NCBI GenBank assembly: GCA_023411115.1
Contig: JAEYPF010000013.1
Location: 62,001-126,000 of the forward strand
DNA: 64,000 nt
Source: Methanobacteriota archaeon
Lineage (GTDB): Archaea; Methanobacteriota; Methanobacteria; Methanobacteriales; Methanobacteriaceae
Direction of reading: 5' to 3'
The notes below the pieces were generated by a model. It was not told the DNA's origin and ran no database searches. It saw only the letters and a program-made list of their open reading frames with translations. Made by a program: the position numbers and the translations under genes. Shown piece after piece: positions 8,766 through 17,900 of this stretch (positions are counted from its first letter, which is position 1; every line of letters starts with the position of its first letter).

Positions 8766-9569
8766 ATGAGTAATGATTATGTTCACGGATATTCCGAAGA
8801 AGAGGCAAACAGGTTAGTTGATCAGGCAAATACACTCGCTGATCTTCTACATGAAGGTACCAGTTATCCTGCGGGAAGTAAGGTTTTAGAAGCAGGTTGT
8901 GGAGTGGGGGCTCAAACGATAAGACTTGCCAAAAGTAGTCCTGATGCACAAATTATCTCCATTGATATATCTGAAGATTCAATAAAACAGGCAAAGGCGT
9001 TAATAGAACAAAGTGAGCTTTCAAACGTTGAATTTCAAAAGGCAGATCTTATAAATTTACCCTTTGAAGATGAAACATTTGATCATATATTCGTCTGCTT
9101 TGTACTTGAGCATTTAAAAGATCCAATAGCCGCGCTTGAAAGTTTAAGGAGAGTCCTCAAAGTAGGAGGCTCAATTACAGTTATAGAGGGCGATCATGGC
9201 TCATGTTATTTCTATCCTGAGTCAAAGGAAGCCGTTAAAGCGTGGGAGTGCCTTATTGAATGCCAGAAGAGCTTAAATTGTAATCCTATGATTGGGCGTG
9301 AAATTTACCCGCTGCTTAAAAATTCAGGATTTAAAAATATCCAGGTTTCGCCTAAAATTGTGTATGTGGATACAAGCAAGCCTGATTTGGTGGAAGGATT
9401 TAATAAAAAGACAATCATTGCAATGGTGGAAGGAGTTAAAGAACAGGCGATTGATTCAGGTATGATAGACATTGAATCATGGAATAAAGGAATTGAAGAC
9501 CTTTATGAAACAACAGGGCCTGATGGTGTGTTCTTTTATAATTTTTTTAAAGGTGTAGGAATAAAATAG
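8766..9569 (+). CDS. class I SAM-dependent methyltransferase
   Basis: A 267-residue methyltransferase of the Methyltransf_11/UbiE type. Motif I is VLEAGCGVGAQTIRLA at about residues 39-54, motif II is IISIDISEDSIKQA, motif III is LPFEDETFDHIFVCFVLEHL, and the C-terminal cap is KKTIIAMVEGVKEQA. AAGGGATG precedes the ATG. It stands 40 bp after the methyltransferase-like gene at 8039 and may share its transcript. The target is probably a small molecule. Confidence 0.87.
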   Translation: MSNDYVHGYSEEEANRLVDQANTLADLLHEGTSYPAGSKVLEAGCGVGAQTIRLAKSSPDAQIISIDISEDSIKQAKALIEQSELSNVEFQKADLINLPFEDETFDHIFVCFVLEHLKDPIAALESLRRVLKVGGSITVIEGDHGSCYFYPESKEAVKAWECLIECQKSLNCNPMIGREIYPLLKNSGFKNIQVSPKIVYVDTSKPDLVEGFNKKTIIAMVEGVKEQAIDSGMIDIESWNKGIEDLYETTGPDGVFFYNFFKGVGIK

Positions 9570-9665
9570 AATAGATCGGACTTAATATTAATTAAAAGAA
9601 ATAAAAAGAAGGTTATTTAACTAATAATAGTTAAAAAATGATGATTTCTATTTAATTTAACATGT

Positions 9666-9869
9666 TCATTCTGTATGTCTGAGCTGTGATCCTATTCGAA
9701 TAAGCTCATCTTGGGATTTATATTCTTTATCAGGAAGAGTTTCTAAGGCTTTAATTACATCTTGAGCAGCACCGTTAATTTTGGCATGTTCAATTAATTC
9801 CGGCTTTCTGGCTGGATAATTCATACCATTTAAATAATTATAAACAGCTTCAGGAGTCATTCCTGCCAC
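9666..9869 (-). CDS. DUF2795 small protein
   Basis: A 67-residue protein matching the DUF2795 pattern: YLNGMNYPARKPELIEHAKINGA followed by VIKALETLPDKEYKSQDEL. The family is a short helical protein of unknown role, common in actinobacteria and methanogens. The start is GTG at 9869, fixed by GGAGGG six bases upstream. It lies 18 bp after the unknown gene at 9888-10199 and is probably co-transcribed with it. Confidence 0.8.
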   Translation of the reverse strand: MAGMTPEAVYNYLNGMNYPARKPELIEHAKINGAAQDVIKALETLPDKEYKSQDELIRIGSQLRHTE

Positions 9870-9887
9870 AATATCCCTCCTTTGATT

Positions 9888-10199
9888 TTATATCCTTAAA
9901 AATTTGGTCTGTCTGATATCATTACTTATTGGAATTGCAACCCTTTCGCTAAAGTGTACTATTTTGAATTCGGCAGCATGTAATAGCTTTTTTGTGGGTA
10001 TTAAGAGCTTAGTTTTTTGGTCCTTTGAGACCCACTCGTGATGAATTAATATTTCCTCAAGGTCGCGAATTATGTCGTCGTTGTACTCTTGTAACCTCTC
10101 CCTTAGTTTTGTTCTGAATACAAAAGTTGCAATGCCTGAATATTTGCAGTACTTTAAGATTTCATACGTAGCTTTAAGTACAGATTCCCGTTTTGCCAT
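9888..10199 (-). CDS. conserved-looking small protein, winged-helix-like
   Basis: About 103 residues, basic and helical. The N-terminal ~60 residues (ESVLKATYEILKYCKYSGI, then LRERLQEYNDDIIRDLEEI) have the spacing of a small winged-helix DNA-binding domain, but this is a weak reading. The frame opens at 10214, yet GGAGAT lies 7 bases before the ATG at 10199, so that start is preferred. It is followed closely by the DUF2795 gene. I do not recognise a family with confidence. Confidence 0.65.
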   Translation of the reverse strand: MAKRESVLKATYEILKYCKYSGIATFVFRTKLRERLQEYNDDIIRDLEEILIHHEWVSKDQKTKLLIPTKKLLHAAEFKIVHFSERVAIPISNDIRQTKFLRI

Positions 10200-10420
10200 A
10201 GCGATGATCTCCATACTCTATTATGATCACCATATGATAAAAATATTACTTTTTTAATGAATGAATATTATTATGTCGAAATTAAAGATGAATCATTAGG
10301 ACATTAAATAGTTTAAAAAGGGAATTATTTGATTTTAGTTTGAAAATATAACTGTAAAAAGGGGCTTTAATAAATATGAGATTACTGAATCTTTAAAACC
10401 GTGAAAATCCTATTTTTATG

Positions 10421-10443
10421 TTTAAAAATCAAAAATTTTTAAA
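10421..10443 (-). terminator. hairpin at the end of the DUF429 gene
   Basis: TTTAAAAAT and ATTTTTAAA face each other around CAAAA across the stop region of the DUF429 gene. The AT-only stem is weak, but its position at the gene end suggests a 3' end signal. Confidence 0.4.
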
Positions 10444-11038
10444 CCGTAAAAAAATCATTTAAATTGCTGCCTTCATTTGGAAGAATGATAGTTCCTTCCT
10501 CTGCATCACCAAATTCCATAAATTCTTTTTTCATGTAAAAAATTCCGGCTACAACAAGCAGTAAAGCGTCCAATTCATGTTCACTGATATTTTCTGGTAA
10601 TTTAAAGTATTCCATCAGATCATTAACCAAATTTGAAAATCCTAAAATTTTTGCAATAGTTCTTGGATGGGATTCTAAGACAGTATATTCAGTTCTAAGA
10701 TTATCTGCAAGCATAATCCCTCTTTTTGTAAGCATCCTCATCCCACGGAATGTGAGTGGTAGAGTTCTTCCATATTTACGCATTTCTACTTCTGCAGCTC
10801 TAAAATGCCCTCCATTTTCACTGCATATACATTCGTTACTTAGGCAGCATCGGCCCTTTGGAAGAGAAAGAGGAGCATCTATTACAATTAAATCAGGATT
10901 GACATTATGTATATAACTTAAAATTTCATCATTTTCAAAAATAGTGCTGAATGTAAGCTTATTAAAATCTAAAAAACAAATCCCTGTGGGATTTTCAGAT
11001 TTACCTGCAAGATCTATTCCAATGATTTTAAAACCCAT
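10439..11038 (-). CDS. DUF429 family protein (RNase H-like fold)
   Basis: A 199-residue protein beginning MGFKIIGIDLAGKSENPTG, with IVIDAPLSLP near residue 52 and ELDALLLVVAG near the C-terminus. These are the acidic motifs of DUF429, predicted to adopt an RNase H-like fold with Asp residues that could bind metal. Paired cysteines (CCLSNECIC, residues ~64-72) form a possible metal site. Biological role unknown. It is a single gene on this strand, followed by an AT-rich hairpin. Confidence 0.82.
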   Translation of the reverse strand: MGFKIIGIDLAGKSENPTGICFLDFNKLTFSTIFENDEILSYIHNVNPDLIVIDAPLSLPKGRCCLSNECICSENGGHFRAAEVEMRKYGRTLPLTFRGMRMLTKRGIMLADNLRTEYTVLESHPRTIAKILGFSNLVNDLMEYFKLPENISEHELDALLLVVAGIFYMKKEFMEFGDAEEGTIILPNEGSNLNDFFTV

Positions 11039-11096
11039 ATTAATCTAGATTATTGATTTTTCACCTGAAAAGCATTATTTGCACACTATGCCTAGA

Positions 11097-11618
11097 TTAA
11101 TATTTTTCAAGGTGAATAAATTCTTCAATTTCCAGTCTTTCAGGGGGAACAGGATCTTCATCGGGATAACCCATAGTAATTACAGCTACCGGCCTTACGC
11201 CTTCCGGTATTTTTAAAAGATCTGAAACTGAATCTTCATCAAATGCCCCATTCCAGCAGGCCCCTAATCCAAGGTCATGAATTTTAAGGAGCATATTTTC
11301 GGCAGCACAGGCTGCATCCTGTATGCAGTAAAGATCACGTCCCCTATCTCCATATGTGGCACCTGATCTTCGCTTATAAGCACACATTACAAGCACAATT
11401 GGAGCCTGTGAAATAAACTCTCTTATGTAACATGCAACTGCAAGCTGAACTTTTTTCTGGTGGTCTTTTACTACTATAACTTCCCAGCCTTGTAAATTTC
11501 CAGCAGAAGGAGCCCATACACCTGCTTCAACTATTTTATTTATCAGGGTATCATCAACATCTTTATCTTTATATTTCCTTATACTTCGCCTGTTCTTTAT
11601 AACTTCAGATAATTCCAT
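11097..11618 (-). CDS. nitroreductase family FMN protein
   Basis: A 173-residue FMN-dependent nitroreductase. ELSEVIKNRRSIRKYKDKDV carries the Arg-Arg-Ser phosphate-binding motif, WAPSAGNLQGWEVIVV is the second FMN segment, and GLGACWNGAFDED with PVAVITMGYPDEDP ends the fold. The frame stays open another 70 codons upstream, but that stretch looks non-coding; the ATG at 11618 follows GGTGGC and starts at the conserved core. Family members reduce quinones, flavins or nitro compounds with NAD(P)H or F420H2. Substrate unknown. Confidence 0.88.
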   Translation of the reverse strand: MELSEVIKNRRSIRKYKDKDVDDTLINKIVEAGVWAPSAGNLQGWEVIVVKDHQKKVQLAVACYIREFISQAPIVLVMCAYKRRSGATYGDRGRDLYCIQDAACAAENMLLKIHDLGLGACWNGAFDEDSVSDLLKIPEGVRPVAVITMGYPDEDPVPPERLEIEEFIHLEKY

Positions 11619-11678
11619 GTTGCCACCACATTTTATTTTTATAGGTTGAGAAAAATCTTCATTTCTAAATATTTTTCG

Positions 11679-11708
11679 AACCCCAAAAATCTTTGATTTT
11701 TGGAGGTT
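11679..11708. repeat. palindrome upstream of the nitroreductase gene
   Basis: CCAAAAATC and GATTTTTGG (11683-11703) are perfect arms around TTT; outer AACC/GGTT extend the stem past one bulged A. It lies 60-90 bp before the nitroreductase start on the coding strand and belongs to the dispersed AAAATC-nnn-GATTTT family in this window. Confidence 0.7.
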
Positions 11709-11836
11709 TAAAGGCATTTTATCTAATAAGAATTTATAGTTTATATTTAATAAATTATGAGATAATTTCACATACAGTATGTAACTATATTTTAACATGT
11801 ATATACTCAAAATGGGGCAGTAAAACATTAAAGAAG

Positions 11837-12628
11837 TTAAAATTGCTTTTGATATCTGTAAATTTTGGTATAGTAATATTCTTTAAAACCAATCTTTTTA
11901 TACAATTGATGGCCCATTTCGCTTGCCTGCAGGATAGAAATATTGTATCCCTTATTTTTTGCTTCATTTAAGATGTGATAAACCATAGCTTGAGCTATTC
12001 CTTTTCTTCGAAATTCAGGGGCTGTTCCAATATAAAATAGGCCTGCAGCTCTTTCACCATTAAAAAGTACAGCAGAAGCCGCTGGGTTTCCATTAAAAAG
12101 TCCCAGATAATATTTAAAATTAAGATTTTGAATTCCAGCATTAATGAAATATTTTTTGTAAGAACCAACTATTTTGGGAAATTCAAAACTGTTTACCAGA
12201 ACATCAGTCCATGTTTTCAGTTCTTCTAAATTAAGAACTTCTTTTATCGCCATGCCTTCTGGAATATTAAATTTTTCAGGAATTGTTTTTAGATCAATTG
12301 CCATTGATTTCCAGTCTTCTTGATATGTAAAGCCATGATCTTTCAGTAGGTTTTGCAGGTTAGCAGGGCGTGATTGGGGGGTGACGTACCATGAAACTGA
12401 TAGGTTTAACTTTTTAATTTTTGAAACTATTTGTTCAATATTTGCAGATGCGTCAGATTCATTGAAATTGGCCATGAAAATGCGGTTGAACCAGTTTTTT
12501 GTGAATATATATTTAATTTCAGACCTATCACAAACTTCATCGTTGTTTAACTGGCCTAAAATAAGGAAATACTTTGCTGTAGTGTATTCAATTAAATCAG
12601 CCACTTTTTTTTGAGAAATAATGTCCAT
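11837..12628 (-). CDS. GNAT family N-acetyltransferase
   Basis: About 263 residues. The C-terminal half holds the acetyl-CoA site: GLFYIGTAPEFRRKGIAQAM, with the RRKGIA pyrophosphate loop, then a helix and LYKKIGFKEYY. The N-terminal half is a divergent GNAT-like or substrate domain, so this may be a tandem GNAT. I prefer the ATG at 12628 because GTGATGAT stands just before it; an ATG at 12643 is also in frame. Substrate unknown. Confidence 0.82.
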   Translation of the reverse strand: MDIISQKKVADLIEYTTAKYFLILGQLNNDEVCDRSEIKYIFTKNWFNRIFMANFNESDASANIEQIVSKIKKLNLSVSWYVTPQSRPANLQNLLKDHGFTYQEDWKSMAIDLKTIPEKFNIPEGMAIKEVLNLEELKTWTDVLVNSFEFPKIVGSYKKYFINAGIQNLNFKYYLGLFNGNPAASAVLFNGERAAGLFYIGTAPEFRRKGIAQAMVYHILNEAKNKGYNISILQASEMGHQLYKKIGFKEYYYTKIYRYQKQF

Positions 12629-12693
12629 ATCATCACATTTCATGTTAAAATTAAGAATATGATTTGATTAAGGAAAATAATTTTAATTCAAAT

Positions 12694-13419
12694 TTATTCA
12701 ATCAACGCATCTATTACAACATGATAAACACCAGGAGAATATTTCTTTATAATTCGTTTATTTAATATCTCCACATCACGTCCTTTTGCAGCGTCAATTA
12801 TCCTTTGAGGGGGCCTTTCAAATTTTAATTTGTCTGGCACTGATTCATGGTAGTGAATGGTACCGCCCGGTTTCACGATTTCAACCGCTTTATCAAGATA
12901 TTCATGTGTATTTCCAATGTAGCCCATTAAGACTCTATCTGCAAAATTTTTAGGGGCGAATTCTCTGCAATCCCCTAATATGGGTTCTATTATATTTTCA
13001 ACTTTATTTAGCACAATATTTTCAGTTAAATAGCCGTATGACACTGGATTTATTTCTAAAGAGTAAATTTTAGCAGGGCTTGAGTGCACTGCTATTGGTA
13101 TTGAGAAATATCCAATTCCAGCAAACATATCAACGATTGTTTCGCCGTCTTCAACCAGCTTGGCCATTCTTTTTCGCTCTGTAGTGTTTCCCTTGGACCA
13201 CATTATTTTAGCAACGTCTAATTTAAAGAAGCAGTGATTTTCTCTGTGAATGGTCTCTGTGTTGTCACCAACCAGTATTTCGACTTCTGGTTCTCTTTTA
13301 GGGCCATTTATACGTCCTAATTTGACTATGCGTTTAACTTCAGGTAAATCTAGTAATTCTTGCAAATTGTTGGGTTCGTTTTTTAAAACAAGGATATCTC
13401 CGATGACTTTGCCTCTCAT
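12694..13419 (-). CDS. taw2: tRNA(Phe) 4-demethylwyosine aminocarboxypropyltransferase Taw2
   Basis: A 241-residue Trm5-like Rossmann protein. It has an N-terminal Trm5/TYW2 beta domain, HRENHCFFKLDVAKIMWSKGN before the core, motif I DMFAGIGYFSIPIAVHS, and IYSLEINPVSYGYL. Where Trm5 methylases carry an NLP/NPPY catalytic motif, this protein has MGYIGNTHEYLDKA followed by GTIHYHE, the feature that separates Taw2/TYW2 from Trm5. Taw2 transfers the 3-amino-3-carboxypropyl group of SAM to position C7 of imG-14 at G37 of tRNA-Phe. It is divergent from purP. Trm5 is the only serious alternative. Confidence 0.82.
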   Translation of the reverse strand: MRGKVIGDILVLKNEPNNLQELLDLPEVKRIVKLGRINGPKREPEVEILVGDNTETIHRENHCFFKLDVAKIMWSKGNTTERKRMAKLVEDGETIVDMFAGIGYFSIPIAVHSSPAKIYSLEINPVSYGYLTENIVLNKVENIIEPILGDCREFAPKNFADRVLMGYIGNTHEYLDKAVEIVKPGGTIHYHESVPDKLKFERPPQRIIDAAKGRDVEILNKRIIKKYSPGVYHVVIDALIE

Positions 13420-13536
13420 GTTTATAATATTAGTGGTGGGAGTATTTTAAATTTTATCATTACAAAAATTCAAGACAAAAAGCATAACTATCTAAATAGA
13501 CAAATTCTATTCAAACAACGACAGGGGAGATTCAAG

Positions 13537-14628
13537 ATGAGTGTAGTAGATAAACAGAAAATCCTTGATATCTTAAATGAATATGATAAAGAAAATATAA
13601 CCGTCGCAACTTTAGGAAGTCATACCTCTTTACATATACTAAAGGGAGCCAAAGAAGAAGGCTTCAGAACAGCTGTAGTATGTGAGAAAGGACGTGAAGT
13701 TCCATACCAGCGATTTGGTGTCGCTGATGAATTTATACTTGTTGATAAATTTAGTGATATAGTAAAAGAAGATGTTCAGCAAAAATTACGTGATATGAAT
13801 GCCATCGTTATTCCTCATGGTTCTTTTATAGCTTATGCAGGGCTTGATCATGTTGAAGCGGACTTTGAGGTTCCAATGTTTGGAAACAGGTCCATTTTGA
13901 GATGGGAAGCTGAAAGAGACCTGGAAAGAAAGTTGATGATTGAATCAAATATCAGAATACCAAATAAATATGAAAGCAGTGCAGATATTGACAGAACTGT
14001 AATGGTCAAATTCCCGGGTGCAAGGGGAGGAAAAGGGTATTTTGTTTGTTCTTCTCCTGAAGAATTCGACAAAAAAATTGCAGACATGATTGACCGTGAA
14101 TGGATTACAGAAGCTGATGCAGACCTAGCACACATTGAAGAATATGTTTCTGGTACTAATTATTGTATTCATTTCTTTTATTCTGCATTAAAAGACGAAG
14201 TAGAAGTTTTAGGGATGGACAGCAGATTTGAATCAAATATTGATGGTTTAGTTAGAATTCCAGCAAAAGATCAGATGGATCTTTCATTAGATCCTTCTTA
14301 TGTGATAACTGGTAATCACCCAGTGGTTATGAGGGAATCATTACTTCCACAGGTATTTGATATAGGAGATAACCTTGTTGAAGCAGCTAAAAAATTAGTT
14401 GCACCTGGAATGAACGGTCCATTCTGTTTGCAGACTCTCTGTAACGACGATCTTGAAATAGTTGTATTTGAGATGAGTGCAAGGATAGACGGCGGAACAA
14501 ACACATTCATGCATGCTTCAGCTTACAGTTACATCATGTTCGGCGAATTCATGAGTATGGGACGAAGAATAGCACGTGAAATTAAAAATGCTGTTGCAGA
14601 AGATAAGTTAGATATAATCATTACATGA
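13537..14628 (+). CDS. purP: FAICAR synthetase PurP (formate-dependent)
   Basis: A 363-residue ATP-grasp protein matching archaeal PurP: N-terminal TVATLGSHTSLHILKGAKEEG, VCEKGREVPYQRFGVADE, VMVKFPGARGGKGYF for the grasp domain, and a metal-binding C-terminal FEMSARIDGGTNTFM. PurP uses ATP and formate to turn AICAR into FAICAR, replacing the bacterial PurH transformylase in methanogens. GGGGAGA lies before the ATG. It stands alone, divergent from taw2 across 117 bp that must hold both promoters. Confidence 0.95.
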   Translation: MSVVDKQKILDILNEYDKENITVATLGSHTSLHILKGAKEEGFRTAVVCEKGREVPYQRFGVADEFILVDKFSDIVKEDVQQKLRDMNAIVIPHGSFIAYAGLDHVEADFEVPMFGNRSILRWEAERDLERKLMIESNIRIPNKYESSADIDRTVMVKFPGARGGKGYFVCSSPEEFDKKIADMIDREWITEADADLAHIEEYVSGTNYCIHFFYSALKDEVEVLGMDSRFESNIDGLVRIPAKDQMDLSLDPSYVITGNHPVVMRESLLPQVFDIGDNLVEAAKKLVAPGMNGPFCLQTLCNDDLEIVVFEMSARIDGGTNTFMHASAYSYIMFGEFMSMGRRIAREIKNAVAEDKLDIIIT

Positions 14629-14929
14629 GGGTAATGATTTATCTCATATTCTTTTTAATTTTCCTTATTTCTAACTCTTGAGCCTTTAAATACCTTATTT
14701 TTTGTTATATTAATGCAATAATATTTAAATGCGTATTTTACATACTCTGGTAAATATATCCCGATAAACATTAATAATAGTAAAAACCAACCTTTTTTTA
14801 TCGGATTTAGTAAATTATAATCAACTATTATTCAGTTTCGATGGGTGTTTTTTGCTTTCAATTGTTTATTAGGAGCTCACCATTAATTGATTTTATTTAG
14901 ACTTATTAAATCATTATTGGGCATAAAAG
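14629..14929. other. AT-rich intergenic region before the adhesin
   Basis: About 300 bp without an open frame. It holds T-rich tracts after purP (likely its 3' end) and several TATA-like AT stretches (TTTAAATACC near 14685, TATTTAAATG near 14723) that could serve the adhesin promoter. No RNA gene or repeat was recognised. Confidence 0.6.
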
Positions 14930-17900
14930 GTGAATAAAATCTTCAAACAAGCAAAAATAAGGGGAAATGGAAATTATAGATCTAAAGTTTTTTTAATTTC
15001 ATTAGTGCTTTTAAGCTTAGCTTTAATATTTTCTTTTAGTATTGATAATGTTTCAGCAGCCCCTGGAGATACAATTTATGTTAATGGTTCATCAGGAAAT
15101 AATTTCTGGGATGGTCAATCTGCTATATATAATAGCACGACTGGAAGTGGCCCTAAAGCAACTATAACAAACGCTACGGGTACCGTTGCAAATAATGGGA
15201 TCATTCATATTGCTGATGGAACCTACAATGAATATGGTATAACCCTTAACAATAATATGACCATAATGGGTCAAAGCCAGACGAGCACTATAATTAACGG
15301 CCAGGGCAGTGGGAATATATTCACTATACCTGCAGGGGTAACAGTCGCAATTAGCAACTTATCAATCGTAAATGGTCACAGCACCACATCAAGTAACGCT
15401 GGAGCAATTAATAATCAAGGAACAATAACATTAACTAATACAACATTTTCATCCAACATGGCTGGAGATGGCTGGTATGGTGGATTGGGCAGCTGCGGTG
15501 GTCCTGGTGGTAGTGGTGGAGCCATATATAACACTGGAAACCTTACTTTAATCAATGCTATATTTTCGTTTAATCGGGCTGGAGACGGTGGTGAAGGTGA
15601 TATTGGTGGTCCTGGTGGTAGCGGTGGCGCTATTTATAATACTGGTAATCTAACAATAACCAATGCTAATTTTTCGTCTAATCGGGCTGGGGACGGTGCA
15701 AAAAGCTTTTTCCGACCTGGTGTTAATGGTGGCGATGGTGGTGCTATTTATAACTCTGGAAATCTCACTTTAACCAATGCTAATTTTTCGTCTAATCGGG
15801 CTGGAAACGGTGGAGGCACTAATATTGGAAATGTTGGTAGTGGGGGTAGTGGGGGCGCTATTTATAACTCTGGAAATCTCACTGTAACCGATAATACATT
15901 TTTATCTAATCTCTGTGGAAAAGCCGGAGACGGCTACCTCAATGATTATATTAGCGGGGGCAGTGGTGGAGCTGTTTATAGCTCTGGTAATCTTACAATA
16001 ATTAATTCCATATTTTCGTCTAATCGGGCTGGAGACGGCGGGTTTAGTGCTTGCGGTATGGGCGGTAGTGGAGGCAGTGGGGGCGCTGTTCATAGCTCTG
16101 GTAATCTAACAATAACTTATTCTACATTTTCATTTAATCAGGCTGGAAACGCAGGATATACAGCTTATAATTGGTTTGGTCATGGTGGTAATGGTGGAGC
16201 TGTTTCTAATATTGGATATGGTACCATTAATTTTAATCGAATCGTGAATAACACAGTATCAACGGGTTATGGTAGTGCAGTTTATAACGGTTACAACTTG
16301 AACGCTGATGATAACTGGTGGGGTTACAATACTGGACCTGCAAGTGGTAATTTATATGGGCTTACTGTTAATTCATGGTTGAAGATTAACATCACTGCAA
16401 ATCCTGTTATTCTCCCTAATGGCAGTAGTAGTTCAACGGTAACTATAAATTTGCAATCTTATAATTCAACCACTGGCAACTATAGTTCTATAACGGATTG
16501 TGCACCTATTCCTATATCGTTCAATACTACTCAAGGAAGTATAACTCCAAACTCTGCAACAATAATTAATGGACTAGCTACATCCGTATTCACACCAAGT
16601 ACCACAGGTACATTGATTATTACAGCAATTATCGACAATCAACAGTTGTCTACAAGTGTAAAGTTATTATTGAATGATGTTTATGTATCTCCTACTGGAA
16701 ATGACACCAATAATGGTACTTCATGGGCAGATGCTAAAGCCACTATAGGATATGCCATAGGCACTGTTGCAGATAAAGGAACTGTCCACATCGCTGACGG
16801 AACTTACTATGAAAACAATATGGACATTAACACCAGCATGACCATGATAGGCCAAAGCCAGGATGGGACTATGATTAACGGTCAAAGATTAGGATCCATA
16901 TTCATCATAAACCCCGGAATAACCATCACCCTCATAAACATGACAATAGAGAACGGAACAGCACCAAATGGTAAACCTGTGGGTAGTTCTGGTGGTGCAA
17001 TTTATAATTCTGGGAATCTTACTGTAATCAATGTCACATTTACAGGTAACAATGCGGGAAACGGTATTAGTGGAACTGATGGGGGTGACGGTGGCTCTGG
17101 CGGTTCTGGCGGCGCTATTTATAACAATGGAAACCTTACCCTAACCAACAGCATATTTGCAGGTAACAATGCAGGAAATGGTGCTCCGGGGGATAGTGAT
17201 TATTCAAATTTGAAGTTTGGCGGTTCTGGAGGTAATGGTGGCGCTGGAGGTGCTATTTACAACAATGGAAACCTTACCGTAACTAATACTACATTCGCCA
17301 ATAATAACGCAGGTAATGGCGCTTATGGGGGTGGTTGGTGTGGATATGGCGGTTACGGTGGTTCTGGCGGCGCTATTTATAACAATGGAAACCTTACCCT
17401 AACCAACAGTACACTTTCAAGTAACAGTGCAGGAAATGGCGGTCAGGGTGGTGTAGGCTTTTTCATGATGTATGGTGGTGATGGGGGTCCAGGTGGTTAT
17501 GGTGGCGCTATTTTTAACAATAAAAACCTTATCGTAACTAGTGCTACAATAATCAATAATAAAGCCGGAAAAGGCGGCCCTGGTGGAACATATGGTGATT
17601 ATAGTGGTAATAGTGGTCCTGATGGTTCTGGAGGGGCCATCCACAATAATGTATGGGCTACTTTGAATTTTAACCGGATTGTAGGTAACAATGCATCAAA
17701 TGGTAATGTAATCTGCAATTATGGTAGTTCAATGAATGCAACTAATAACTGGTGGGGTTCAAATAACCCTGATTTCAGCAGATTAATTTATGGAAATGTG
17801 GATGTTGATACATGGATTGTACTTAGAATAAATAATACTCCTAACTTGATTGGAACCAGTGAAACTTCGGCTGTAAACGTTAATTTAAATTATAATTCAA

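Noticed and set aside
11619..11828. Long N-terminal extension of the nitroreductase
   Set aside because: The extra 70 codons are AT-rich, contain the palindrome and lie before a good ribosome site.
15430..16210. CRISPR-like repeats
   Set aside because: The repeats are in-frame coding units of the adhesin beta-helix, not repeat-spacer arrays.
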